Of a stretch of 64,000 nucleotides of DNA, positions 10,805-21,395 are shown one piece after another (position 1 is the stretch's first letter; every line of letters begins with the position of its first letter). The DNA is from Notamacropus eugenii (Eukaryota; Chordata; Mammalia; Diprotodontia; Macropodidae). The notes beneath the pieces were generated by a model. That model had not been told where the DNA came from. It searched no databases and saw only the letters and a list, made by a program, of their open reading frames with translations. The stretch lies in assembly GCF_028372415.1 (NCBI RefSeq), contig NC_092878.1, forward strand, positions 70,015,830 to 70,079,829, written 5' to 3'. Position numbers and translations under genes: made by a program.

Positions 10805-10925
10805 GTCTTACCATTAATCACAAGCTCCTTCACAGCAAAGACCATCTTTTGCATTTTTTTTTTTGTATTCCTAGCTCTTAGTAAAGCAAATATGAGATGA
10901 ATGTTTATTGATTATTTGGCTGATT
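10805..10925 (+). mobile_element. L2 LINE 3' end
   Basis: Matches the L2 3' terminal pattern: 'cacaagctccttcacagcaa', 'gtattcctagctcttagtaa', then 'gaatgtttattgatt'. Short and old. Confidence 0.6.
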
Positions 10926-10929
10926 GGTT

Positions 10930-11276
10930 TTACATTCTGAGCCTTTTACCTTTCAATTAGGAAGTGGGAGCATCTTTCATTATTAATCCTCTGGAGCCCT
11001 GGTTGGTCACTATGCTGAAAGAAGTTCAACACAATAGTATTATATCACTTTTACAAACCATAATTTGTTCATCTCTTCCCCATTTTATGGGCACCTTTTC
11101 AAATTCTTTTTCTTTTCCCACCTTTCACTAGTTACAAACATTTTTTAATAAGTCTGCAATTTGTTTTGTTTAAAAAACTGATTTCTTTTCAACCATCATC
11201 CCTCTAATTCCTCTACCTTCTTTTCTCCTTTCCCTCCTAGTTTTCCTTTTGAGTGAAATGCATTTCAATATCCAAT

Positions 11277-11328
<52 letters not shown>

Positions 11329-11560
11329 TATTCTTTCCTCTTTTGAACAGTACAAGTGATAGTGATGTTCAAGTGGCAAATACTTCCTCCCACTTCCGCT
11401 TACATGTTTATATAGATGTGTACTTATATATGCTGATTATATAAAACCATTTTCCCTATCCTTCCTTTCCCTTCCACCACTCATTTATCCTCTTCTCTCC
11501 CTCTCTTTATATTAAAAATTATAATCAGCACTTAACAGAACCACTCCCAGGTCTTGCCTA
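10930..11560 (-). mobile_element. L1-type 3' region
   Basis: On the minus strand, 10930-11165 resembles the 3' end of L1 ORF2 (plus strand 'tttgttcatctcttccccat' then 'atgggcacctttt'). The next part (11166-11560) resembles the purine-rich non-coding region of HAL1 elements, including the sequence flanking the TG repeat ('cccattggatattgaaatg' on the minus strand, compare 34203-34222). It directly adjoins the unrecognised reading frame at 11562-11864. Confidence 0.45.
11279..11327 (+). repeat. (TG)n microsatellite
   Basis: About 24 TG units inside L1-like sequence, next to a block that also appears in HAL1 3' regions. Confidence 0.95.
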
Positions 11561-11561
11561 A

Positions 11562-11864
11562 TCAGATTATCCTCACTTGTAGAAGGAATTTCTGGGTTGG
11601 TCCTCCTATTGCTTTCTTGGGGATATTAAGTGTTGTTATTCCATGATCTTGAGACAGGCTGAAAACCAACAAGTTTTTCAGTGCTTCCCAAGTGCTTTGG
11701 TCAAGAGCAAACTGATTTCTGCCCCTGGGGTAGCTCTGCAATTTCCTGATGTGATTTTGGGTCTGGGTTAGAATGAATAGCTGCTGAACCCCATCCTTAT
11801 CAACATCGGGAAAGTTCTTTTTATTTAGGGTGGCATAATAGTATGTTCTACTTTGGTCTGACAT
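11562..11864 (-). CDS. Unrecognised 100-codon reading frame in retroelement context
   Basis: Intact frame of 100 codons, longer than expected by chance in AT-rich DNA, with an ATG at 11864 that has A at position -3. The predicted protein is hydrophilic and slightly basic, begins 'MSDQSRTYYYATLNKKNFPD' and contains 'FALDQSTWEALKNLL'. I see no signal peptide, membrane segment, zinc-finger cysteines or coiled coil, and I do not recognise the family. Upstream, 11865-12240 shows no splice-like structure. Downstream on the same strand lies L1-like 3' sequence. It could be the ORF of a non-autonomous retroelement, a retrocopied exon of a host gene, or a lucky open frame. The first option is favoured only because of the neighbouring L1-type sequence. 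Confidence 0.35.
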   Translation of the reverse strand: MSDQSRTYYYATLNKKNFPDVDKDGVQQLFILTQTQNHIRKLQSYPRGRNQFALDQSTWEALKNLLVFSLSQDHGITTLNIPKKAIGGPTQKFLLQVRII

Positions 11865-12240
11865 TGTGGCCCTGGTTATTCCTTAACAAGCTGGCAATGA
11901 GACTTTTGCTCTGTGTTCAGGGTTTAGCTCCACTAATGTTGTTGCTGCTGTTGGCTTTCAAAGTTTCATTCTCAGTTCACAGTCCAGAACGTCTTTAGAT
12001 GGTCATATCACTTTACTTCACAATCTCCTTCTCAGCCCAACCTGAATCTGTGACCTGGGACAGGGTAGTACAAGACAGAATTGCCAATTTATGCCTGACC
12101 TCATCGCAGTGACTGGTGGTGCCGTGGCATGATCACATCTCTCTCCCTAGTCCAAAGCCTCTCTCTGTGAACTAATGCTTAATTCCATTGTTAGATTTGT
12201 TCCTCTCCCCAGTGTCCATAGACCTCCCTCTTATTTCCCT
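11865..12240. other. Unassigned sequence upstream of the 100-codon frame
   Basis: Less AT-rich than its surroundings and without simple repeats. It may be the 5' leader of the element carrying 11562-11864, but I cannot match it to a family. Confidence 0.3.
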
Positions 12241-12267
12241 ATAAATAATATTAACAAAAATAAACTT

Positions 12268-12508
12268 AAAAAACCTAATATTTATATAGTGTTATGCTAA
12301 GCACTTTATACTTATTATCTCATTTGATCTGAACAAGAACCCTGGGAGGTAGATGATGTTATTGTTCCATTTTAGAATTGAGGAAACTGAGTCAAACAAA
12401 GGCTAAGGCTCATGGTCATACAGTTAGTAAGTATCTAAGGTCAGCTTTGAACTCAGGTCTTCCTCACTCCAAATCTAGTGCTCTGTTCTACTGAACTGCC
12501 TAACTGCC
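12268..12508 (-). mobile_element. MIR/CORE-type SINE
   Basis: Clear reverse-oriented SINE: 'ctaagcactttatacttatt', 'gaggaaactgagtcaaacaa', 'gaactcaggtcttcctcact' and 'gtgctctgttctactgaac'. Nearly full length. Confidence 0.75.
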
Positions 12509-12509
12509 A

Positions 12510-12515
12510 GGAAAG

Positions 12516-12604
<89 letters not shown>

Positions 12605-12668
12605 AAGAAAGAAGGAAAGAAAGAAAGAAAGAAGGAAAGAAAAGAAGAAAAAAGAAAAGGAAAAAAGA
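12510..12668 (+). repeat. (GA)n then (GAAA)n purine tract
   Basis: A continuous purine strand of about 160 bases starting in the 3' flank of the SINE: GAAA units, about 38 GA units, then GGAAA/GAAA units to 12668. Confidence 0.95.
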
Positions 12669-12879
12669 ACTGGACTACACTTATTATGTCTTTTTCTGGA
12701 CTTTCAGATCTGGATATGGTCAGATTATTTTCTATATTTGTTTGGAGGAGTTTGTGTAGGAGAGCTCACTATATTGCCTCTTAATATTCTAATGACTTTC
12801 TCCTCTCTTCTCCCTTATTATCATTTCAATTAATGATATCTGTTTCACAGATATGCCTTGTTCCAGAAACAGTGCATAA
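12669..12879. other. No recognised feature
   Basis: Nothing identified between the purine tract and the L1 fragment. Confidence 0.35.
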
Positions 12880-13560
12880 TGAAGAAAAAAGCTTTGAAAA
12901 TGGTTTTACATGATTTTACCATAGAAAAGTGGTCAAAGGATATTAATCATTTGCAAAAGAGGAAATTAGAACTATGAAGTGCTATCTGAAAATTTGTTCA
13001 AATTAATTAGTAATCTGTAAACTGAAATTTAAAAAATTTTAACTTCATCAAATTAACAAAGATGGCAAAATTTAATGTTGGAAAAAGGCATACAAACTCA
13101 TTGCTGGTTGGAGTTATGAATTGGTCAAACATTGTGAGAAACAATTCTGTATTATGCAAGAAAAGTTAGCAAATTCTTGTGCTCCTTTGACACAGAGATC
13201 CCACTGCTAGATCTATGGGTCAAAAACTTAATGACATGAATGAAAGGTCCATATGAAAATATATTTGTTGCAGTCTTTGTTTTTTCTATGTATGGTAACC
13301 AAACCTGGAAATGGAATGTGTATACAGTACAATTAGAGAATATTCAAACTGGGAAATAGGAATATGATGAAGTATTATTTCACTTCAAATAATAACAAAT
13401 ATGAAAGATTAAGAGAATTATGGGAAGACTCATATGAAATGATCCAACATGGAGAAAGGAGAGCCAAAAGGATGATAAACACTATAAGATTACAACAATA
13501 TGACAAATATTAAAGGAAAAAAAATTCAGTTCAAATAAATTCATGTTAGTTTTATGCTAC
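12880..13560 (+). mobile_element. L1 LINE, ORF2 C-terminal part, strongly diverged
   Basis: Follows the L1 order: 'aagtggtcaaaggatattaa', 'tcattgctggttggagttat', 'gatcccactgctagatctat', 'gatgaagtattatttcactt'. More mutated than the other L1 fragments, so probably an older subfamily. Confidence 0.55.
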
Positions 13561-14279
13561 CAAAGTTAAATTACATGTGTTTTCAGTTAGTGATCAATAA
13601 ACTACAACGTGGAAAGTGATATGTACTACATATCTCGATTACATTATTAGGCTGTCTGACTTAACAATGTTTATGGAATGTACTGCATTGTTGGGCTTTG
13701 TATAAGTATTTTCTGGGAAAGGCCTACTGTATTAAAATAAAATATACCAGCTCAAAATAACAGGTTTTTAATTTACACAAATGCTTAATCTGGCATTCAC
13801 ATACTACTAAAGGGTTGATGTGAATAGATGTTGGGGGTTCCTAATCTTATATGGGGGGAAATAGATCTTTTATTAACTCTAAGTGAAATTTGCCATTTCC
13901 TCCAATTATGTTTTCTCTTAAAAAAAAAAAAAAATCAGAGGAGTCCATGGAGCCAGATTCCAAACATCCAGCAAAACACACACATACCAAAAGGGTAGCA
14001 ATCCCTAACATGAAATAAGATAACTTCTATTAACACAAGAAGGCTTTGATATATCTCCACAGTTCTGATGTAGTTGAATTCATTTCAATTGATTTATCTT
14101 TCTTTTGAATTTTTTATCTAATAACTAAGAAATTTTGGCAGAAGAAAACCACCTAAAAAAGTTCAGTCTTCAATAGATTACTGACTAATAGTAATTTCCT
14201 CTAAAAAATAAATTGAGAACAATTTTGCTTTCTTGATGTTACTGAAACTAAATTATAAATGAATTAAACTACTCCATGT
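13561..14279. other. No recognised feature
   Basis: AT-rich sequence with an A-run at about 13919-13934. No gene or repeat family is identified. Confidence 0.35.
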
Positions 14280-14410
14280 TAATCCCAGCTTTCTAACCAG
14301 TTTTCTATGGTACTCTGCACAGATCATTAATCTCTCTGGTCTCAGTTTCCCTATCTATATTATCAGATGGACAAGTATCTTTTAATTCTAAATGACTGTG
14401 ATTTGAAGCC
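14280..14410 (+). mobile_element. CORE-SINE 3' part
   Basis: Contains 'gtctcagtttccctatctat' and a decayed 'gacaagtatcttttaattct' tail of the marsupial/monotreme-type SINE that ends with a 'ctctaaatctatgat' motif. Confidence 0.5.
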
Positions 14411-15834
14411 AAGGGTCCTCCAACTATTTCTTTTTCAGAGATATCCAGTCACCAAAGTCAAATATTTAAGAAACAGAATTGCTGGCATTTTTTTCTATAG
14501 GACTCATGTCTGGTTTTGTCTTGGTTGTTGCCAAATAGATACAAATTTAGAGTTCCTATTGACTTCAAAGAGTATTTAGAGTTTAAGATTACCTCAGTGG
14601 GGCATAGAGCATGAGAAAAATATGTAGGTGAGTCAGAAAAATTTTCCAACATCTGTTGAAACATCCAGTTTGGAATCACTCTGGCATCATATCCTAAATA
14701 CCAGACCTCAGCAGCTGAAAACACAAATGCTCTGAAGCCCTGTTTGATTAAAAATCCAATTTTTGTCTACAGTACAAAATTAAATTCTAATGAATGATGT
14801 CCTCTCTGGGCAAAGTGAAACAAAATAATTCCAAATCAAAAGCAATGATACTTTGGCTTAGTAACCAGCTTGATTCTCTCCTACTTGAAAGGAATGGAAT
14901 TATGATTTTACTGCCTGGACATCAAACCAACCTATTTCTGATTCTTGGGTTCCATGAATTTTAAGCTTCAAAAATAATGAGAAAACTTCTGCTCTGATTA
15001 AAAGAAAAAATAAACTTAGAAAATAGGATAAAGGAGGCTTTTCATCATGAAATAATCAAAGTTATCATGAGTAACATGAATTTAATTTATTTCTTTCCTT
15101 CCTGTTTTCTGACTTTTGTCACCTATTATGTCTGAGTGTAGGTTATTTAGAACCATGCTGTTCAGAAACTGGACAGGATTTTCGCAATTACACGTCCTCA
15201 TTATAAAGATGTGCAAGAGTGGTGAAAGGAGTTTAACAAACTCATGGAGGAAGAAAATAGCAGAATTAGGGCTCAAATTTAGACCTTTAGGTTCTATTCT
15301 GGCTATCTTTTCATCTAAACCTCTAAAACTCATCTTTGAATTTAGCTTATATTTTGATTTGAACCATAATATCATATGTTCTTGATTCTTTTTTTCCCCT
15401 GTCATTAAATCTTGTGTAGGGAAAAATAAGAATAACTTTCTTTAGAACTCAGGCTCTAAGATGGCTGTAAGGATACAACAATCTGATTCCATAAATGAAT
15501 CTGTCCTCTACAATCTGAAGGGAGTTCATTGTGCATTTGTGTTTAATACAATTGGATTCAACATGAATTTATTAAATGTAAACTGTACAAGTACATAAAA
15601 CACAGAAAATGAAGGAGGATGTTGCCTGTGGAATGGGGGAAGGGGCAACATTCAAAGTGGAGAATTTCTGCATTGATGCCCTTAGTTGCACAACTAGTAT
15701 AATATGTTTCAGAGGTTGAACTTGTGCTTGTGTTTTTATGAATCCACAGCAAAACAATTTGGCTTCCAAACCCACCACTCAGCTGGGACTCCTTGCACCA
15801 AGATTACTAATTAGATCTTACCTGCTAAATACAA
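14411..15834. other. No recognised feature
   Basis: Mostly AT-rich sequence that I cannot assign. Several frames of 60-107 codons occur on both strands (for example 15082-15405, minus), but none shows a motif I recognise. Confidence 0.35.
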
Positions 15835-15905
15835 TGGCCTTTTCCTTGCTAGTTGCTCTCTCTGCAGATTTTGACACTATCAGCCATCACGTACCTTGAC
15901 TTGCC
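15835..15905 (+). mobile_element. L2-type LINE fragment, reverse-transcriptase region
   Basis: Translates around 'LSADFDTISHH', which resembles the LSAAFDTVDH motif of L2/CR1-clade reverse transcriptases. Only about 70 bases are recognisable. Confidence 0.45.
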
Positions 15906-15984
15906 TATCTAATTAGTATCCAAATTTTGTTAATTGTTGTTCAAAATATCTTTCACATCCCTCCTCCTTATTCAAAAGGACACT

Positions 15985-16130
15985 GCCCTAGTTGTTATTC
16001 GACCTTCATTCTCGAAGAAAACCAGTGACATCAAAAGGGTGACGTCTAGACTTGTGAGTGAATTGGATATGAACTTGTATAAGATAGAGAACATACCTAT
16101 GATTTCATTGTTATAGAAAACACCATGCAT
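15985..16130 (-). mobile_element. RTE-mobilised SINE tail
   Basis: Plus-strand 'ttcattctcgaagaaaacca', 'gtgacatcaaaagggtgacg' and 'cttgtgagtgaattggatat' are the reverse of the SINE tail seen forward at 18375-18560 and 29420-29600. Confidence 0.65.
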
Positions 16131-16154
16131 CAATGAAGGCTGGACTTTTATCTG

Positions 16155-16275
16155 CAATTTATAATCTTAGCAAGTTGCCTAGAGACCTGGGAAGTTAAGT
16201 TACATGTCCATGGTCACACTGCCAGTTTGTGTCAGAGAAGAGACTTAAGCCTACATCATACTGGTCTTGAAGTTG
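16155..16275 (-). mobile_element. MIR/CORE-type SINE fragment
   Basis: Contains 'gaagttaagttacatgtcca', 'ggtcacactgccag' and a decayed B-box region. Confidence 0.5.
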
Positions 16276-17274
16276 ACTCTTCAGGGTGCACTTCTGAGTT
16301 TCCTCCTGGACTTTTTCTATAGTACCCTAGAAACTTTCCTCCATGGAAACTCACTCCAGTTTTGGACTTCACTAAGTAAAAGCATCCTCTACCCTACAGT
16401 CCTTCCATCTGATTAACTGGTTCCCTCTACCACCTTCATTTTAAGGAAGTCTGTGCCATCAGAGCAAAACTTGGATATATCCTACCAAGCTTGAAGGATA
16501 TGGCCTGGACTTTGACTCCATGTTTTCTGTCTGAGGACTAAAGTCATCAAGTTCAAAGAGGTCACTTGAGGTTTCTGTTAATATCCAGGAATGAATATTT
16601 TTATTTTCTCTAAGCTACATCCCTAACTGTCTTTCAGGACTTTGAAGTAATAAGGATTTGGGAAACCCGGGGAATATTTTGTAGACAATGAGGAAAAAGA
16701 CAATAGAAAAGGGAAAAAAAGGACATGAATGAGAAAGTGGGAATTAGAAATTTCTAGCCATAAAATGGGGTAAGTTACCCAAGCCACCCACCTATCACTG
16801 TCCTAGAATGACAAAGGATAGTGACAATTGATTCTCTTTCCAAACACTGTGCAGCAGAGGGTGCATAGAGAGAGCAGTATAGAGAATGGATCTGAAAATA
16901 CCTAGTAATTTGTTCCATGATGGCCTACCTGAACTCACACTTACCACTTTATCTAAAGATGGCAGAAGAGGACATGGTCTTAGAGAGTGCACTAATTCTT
17001 AGCACAAGTTGGTGTGTGTAGATCTTACCCTGAAAGGTATCCTTGGAGCAATAAACCTGAAAGAGGCCTGGAGTTTAGTATGATTTTGTTTTCCCTTAGA
17101 CAGAATAGAGAAGTAATGGGCAGAATATGCCTGGCTGATGGTAGTGAGGAAGAGAATAGGCTTCTAAACCCAATCCATGAGAGAAATAAGGATGGAGATC
17201 CCACCTTCTCAGGTCCTGAGTGCTAGAATAGATACCTTGTTGTTTTGGTGCCCGCTATAGCCAAGAAATGAATA
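16276..17274. other. No recognised feature
   Basis: Non-repetitive-looking sequence. The part at 16280-16480 has pyrimidine-rich blocks loosely like 21840-22010, perhaps L2 interior. The rest is unassigned. Confidence 0.3.
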
Positions 17275-17390
17275 ATCTAATGAATTTTTTAATTTTGTCT
17301 AGAGCCATTTTTAGAGGTGTACTGAGGTGTATGTGGAGAGAGCACAGGCAGGTCCCTACATCTACTTCACCATCTTGGCTCCACCCCAAT
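17275..17390 (-). mobile_element. Isolated L1/HAL1 5' end
   Basis: About 115 bases matching the first part of the L1/HAL1 5' UTR on the minus strand, from 'GGAGCCAAGATGG' (17382-17370) to 'agagccatttttagaggtgt' on the plus strand (compare 4170-4262). No ORF1 or later element sequence follows on its 3' side, so this is a 5' end without its body. Confidence 0.65.
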
Positions 17391-17569
17391 CTAATGGATT
17401 CTAAGGAAGAATCCAAAGAAGGCTAAAACCCATGTGACGATATTTCTGTTTTATCATGCCATTAATAACATACTTTCATAATTCAATGATCTATGATTTT
17501 TTACACTATCTATGATAGGCTAAAAGAAAGAAAGATAGAACATTTATTTTATTTTATTTAGTTTCTTTT

Positions 17570-17690
17570 TTAACTCAATTGAGCATTTATTAAGTATTTA
17601 CTATGCACCAGTCACTCTGGGATATAAATACAAACAAGATATCACCTACTCTTAAAGATCATACATTGTAATTGAAGACAACAACATCTT
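17570..17690 (+). mobile_element. Ancient interspersed repeat ('state-of-size' type), family uncertain
   Basis: Pattern 'gagcatttattaagtattta', 'ctatgcaccagtcactctgg' and 'catacattgtaattgaagac' recurs in other copies near 25000, 25690, 41550 and 45760. The family name is not certain. Confidence 0.45.
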
Positions 17691-17696
17691 GAAACT

Positions 17697-17698
<2 letters not shown>

Positions 17699-17759
<61 letters not shown>
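17699..17759 (+). repeat. (TG)n microsatellite
   Basis: About 30 uninterrupted TG units, the longest pure TG run in the window. Confidence 0.95.
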
Positions 17760-17761
<2 letters not shown>

Positions 17762-18374
17762 GACAGGGGGAGGATGAATAATATTTCAAGGCTCTGGATG
17801 AGGAGATAGAGAAGTCCAGAGTATGAGATGAGTGAAGTGAGCATGGCTAGGGCATCTTGTGAAATTCCAGTCCTGGCCAGAGACTCACCAAGCAGACAAG
17901 TAGGCCCCTGGACAAAATTTTAATAATGGGTACAAGGAAGCTGGAGAGGAGGAAATGAAACTTACAGATTCTTTACCTTTTAGTGACTGGCCTTAACATT
18001 TTTCTGGGGCCAAACAAACCATCAAATAATGATTACTATAAACCTCACGTGGCCTCTTTGAACTTGGTTAGGCTGGTCCTCTGATGATGCACAGTCAAAG
18101 TCCAGACCTCTTTCTTGAAAATGAAGAAAGAACACAAACCCACTCTGAAGGTCGTAGACTGGATGACAACAGGTGCCTGCCCAAGCTCCACTTAATGGTT
18201 GGGTTAGAGTGATTATCAATAGTAACAGCTACTCTTTCCTTACCAGCATGATTTAGTTTTTTTTTTCCTTTACTCATTAAAAGGGCCATTCCCTGATTAA
18301 TTCTTAAAGAGGCCTTTTTACTAAATGGACATTACTTCCCTCAAAGTGAGTACCTAAAAAGGCCCAGGTATCCC
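17760..18374. other. No recognised feature
   Basis: Unassigned sequence. It has the general look of old repeat debris but no family is recognised. Confidence 0.3.
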
Positions 18375-18560
18375 ATTGCATCCTGGGCCATCTCCAGTTA
18401 TCCTGATGAATATCTGGTCACTGAATCCAGATGGCTCACAAGAAGAAAGTGAGGCTGGTGACCTTGCACAGCCCTTCCCCACTCAAAACAAAGTAAAGTA
18501 CAGGTCATGTCATTATTTTCCTGATGTCGTGGTCTTCTTTGAAATGAAGAACAAACACAG
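18375..18560 (+). mobile_element. RTE-mobilised SINE tail
   Basis: 'ggccatctccagttatcctg', 'agtgaggctggtgaccttgc', 'gcccttccccactcaaaaca' and 'tgtcgtggtcttctttgaaa' give the tail half of the SINE. The tRNA-like head is absent. Confidence 0.8.
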
Positions 18561-19024
18561 TAAAGGCCAGTCCAGTACTTGAAATCCTTCAAGCTTCATA
18601 AAGACATAGCCAAGTTTTTTCTGATGACACAGACTTCAAGGACCTGGATATAGAAGCATCATAATTGCATGATATAGTTGAATTAATAGTTCAGTTTTTA
18701 AAGTATGGGGTTCACTGAGAAATTAACCACATCCGTGTTGTTTTCACCACATCTGTGGGGAAAAAAAAAACAAACCATTAATTATAAGAGATGTAAGCCC
18801 TGCTATAGGGCTTAACAATCATAGAGGACTAAACCAAATTTGAAATATTTCCCCTGAATCTTAAAAATTTCCATCTTAAATTTAAGATTAAATTTTTTAT
18901 TTACATATTTCCATAAATTAAACAGAAGAAAAAGCAGTATCATAACTATTTGACAGGAAGGGAAAATGAGGTAGACAAGATAAACAACAATTCAGTTCTA
19001 GTGAAAGAACACTGCAGCCTGAAA
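18561..19024. other. No recognised feature
   Basis: AT-rich; nothing identified. Confidence 0.35.
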
Positions 19025-19145
19025 GTGAAGCAATATGGTATAGAGCAGCCCTTCATGTCAGAACAACCTGAGTTTAAATCTCACCTCTGATGCCTACTGG
19101 CTACATGACCTAGGAAAATCACTTAACCTTTCAGTTTATCCAGGC
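19025..19145 (+). mobile_element. CORE-type SINE 5' part
   Basis: Shows 'tggtatagagcagccc', 'gagtttaaatctcacctctg' and 'gacctaggaaaatcacttaa', a tRNA-like head with decayed A and B boxes. Confidence 0.6.
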
Positions 19146-20179
19146 AACACTGCAATATAATAAATTACAAATCCAGTGCTGATCTGCATTAATAAAAATC
19201 ATATACTCATTGGATTTCCCTATGCCCACTGATGTGCTGGTAAGTATTCACTGCATACTTTTTAGCTTAATCTGCATTATTAATATATTCTCTATTATTT
19301 TCTTAAGTCTAGAGAAGCAACAGAATAACAACAAAAAATCTTGATTTGCAGTGTTTGTTGACTTCTCAGGTATAAATGCTCACATTGAAAATTTAATAAT
19401 TGGTCCTTTTCTGGTACAAGGTACATGGAACACATCCCTGACTAAGCCAATGAAATCGAAAGTCTGAACCTAAATCAAACACAAACCAATATGATTTGAT
19501 ACAAGTTAGACTGCACATTTTATTTTATTTTATTTTATTTTAGTTTTGAGATAGCGTCCAATATACATTTTATGATTCACTTAGGGGAGCAAAAACGAAA
19601 ATACTTTTCTTCTGGATGATGCTAGTTCAAATGACTTGTTTTGTTCTCTTTTTACTTTCCTAAAATCACTTTTTGACTACCTCTGAGGAGGTTAAGAGGT
19701 CAGGTAATCCCATCCTTTAATCCTTTCTTTCAGATGAGTTCTTAGGAATAAGGCTCCTCTGAGAAAATGATGCCAGGAACTCTACTATTTCTCAAAAGGC
19801 CAGTAACATGGTATCCTGGGTCAGTAATGAGTCTTGCCAACATGACAGAGTAATGCTCCCCAACAAAGTTATCCTTTGTTGTGTCTGTGCCCAGAAAAGA
19901 TGTGTTTTCATCTCAAGGTATTTTGATTTACTGAAACTTGTTGCCTGTTTTCTAGAATGTATCTTGACTGCACTGATATCCTTGTTGCTATTTTAAATCC
20001 AGAAGATGCTAGATTAGATTTATCAAATAATCCAAGAAAACTTCAAATTTTCCTCTAATATTATTTATTTTTTTGTTAATAGTTCATATGGCAAACATTG
20101 GTTGGACCAGGCACTGTAACAGGAAAAGGAAAGAGGGACAGGGAATGAACGTTTGTTAAGTGCCTAGTAGGAGTCCATT
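19146..20179. other. No recognised feature
   Basis: Apart from the TTTTA repeat listed separately and a possible interspersed-repeat scrap at 20085-20150, nothing is identified. Confidence 0.3.
19518..19543 (+). repeat. (TTTTA)n pentanucleotide repeat
   Basis: About five units. Confidence 0.9.
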
Positions 20180-20410
20180 CCTACTGTTGCTGTTCAGTCA
20201 TTTTCAATCACGTTCAACTTTTTGTGACACCATTTGGGGTACTCTTGGATGAGTACTGTAGTAGTTTGCCATTTCTTTCTCCAACTCATTTTACAGATGA
20301 GGTAACTGAGGCAAACTGAAGTAAGTTATTTACCCAGGGTCACATAGCTAATAAGTGTCTGAGGTCGGATTTAAAACCCAGCACTCTAACATGCTACCCA
20401 GCCAAGTAGC
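20180..20410 (-). mobile_element. RTE/BovB-tailed SINE, full length
   Basis: Plus-strand order 'gttgctgttcagtcatttt', 'gtgacaccatttggggtact', 'gtagtttgccatttctttct', 'gaggtaactgaggcaaactg', 'ggtcacatagctaataagtg', ending in the tRNA-like head. The 'cagtcatttcaatcgtgtc' end is shared in type with BovB-tailed SINEs. Confidence 0.8.
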
Positions 20411-20590
20411 ATGTTAAATGCTTTACAAATATCTCAGCTGATCCTCACAAAAATTTTGGGAGTCAGAGGCAGTGGTTGTCCCTAGTTTACCCTAGAAGAA
20501 ACTGAGGCAGACAGAGGTTAAGTGGCTTGTCCAGGGTCACATAGCTATTAAGTGTGTGAGACTGCAATGGAGCTCAGGTCTTTCTGACTT
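20411..20590 (-). mobile_element. MIR-type SINE
   Basis: 'gctttacaaatatctcagct', 'agaagaaactgaggcagaca', 'cttgtccagggtcacatagc' and 'gagctcaggtctttctgact', adjoining the previous SINE. Confidence 0.7.
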
Positions 20591-20629
20591 CGCTGTTCCA
20601 ATAAGGAGAAATAAGGAGACAAAACCTAA

Positions 20630-21130
20630 AGTAAAAGACTCTTTATTCTCAAGGGGTTTATAATGTAGCTGGAGGAAACAACATGTGCATATACACAAAT
20701 TATACTCATGATGCTAGGGAGAAGACATTATAAGCTATGGCTATCAGCAAAGGTCACATGAAGACCATGTAGCCGGACTGAGTCTTGAAGGAAGCCAGAG
20801 ATCCTAAGAGGAGGAAATGAGGAGGAAGTGCATTCCAGGCATAGGGAACAGCCTGTATAAACATATGGATCTGGAAGATGGAGTGTTATGTGTGATTAAA
20901 AGTAAGATAGCTATTCTGAATGAACTATAGCTCACATGAAGAGAAAGAATGTGAAACAAGTCTGGAAGTGTAATTTGAGACAGATTGTGAAATGCTTTAC
21001 ATACTAGTGTTTATGTTTGATCCTAGAGATACTAGGGATTCACTGAAGCTTATTGAGTAGGAGAGGGACATAATCAGACATACACCTTTAAGAATATCAT
21101 GTTATTAGTTCTGAGGAGAATATATTGGAG
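20630..21130 (+). mobile_element. Ancient interspersed repeat, family uncertain
   Basis: A 500-base block with 'gagtcttgaaggaagccaga', 'gcattccaggcatagggaac', 'gaaatgctttacatactagt' and 'gagagggacataatcagaca', which I know as a high-copy mammalian repeat but cannot name with confidence. A reversed scrap lies at 47460-47640. Confidence 0.5.
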
Positions 21131-21154
21131 AGAAGAGAAAGATGAAGCATATAG

Positions 21155-21395
21155 ATAATTTGTTGTTTAGTCATTTCAATTGTGTCTAACTCTTCTTAAC
21201 CCAATTTGGGGTTTTCTTGGCAAAGATACTGGAGTAATTTGACATTTCCTTCTTCAGTTCATTTTACAGATTAGAAAAATGAGGCAAAGTGTCTTGTCCA
21301 GGATCACACAGCTCAGACACAAATTAGCTGAGGTTGGATTTGAGCTCAAAACTTCCTGACTTTCACTCTATCCACTGTGCCAACTAGCTGCCCTG
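21155..21395 (-). mobile_element. RTE/BovB-tailed SINE, full length
   Basis: 'gttgtttagtcatttcaatt', 'caatttggggttttcttggc', 'aaagatactggagtaatttg' and 'tatccactgtgccaactagc'. Same orientation as the copy at 20180-20410, about 0.75 kb away. Confidence 0.85.

Noticed and set aside
14458-14724. 88-codon minus-strand frame
   Set aside because: No motif, no codon bias and no supporting context.
15082-15405. 107-codon minus-strand frame
   Set aside because: Overlaps an opposite-strand frame of similar length and has no motif.
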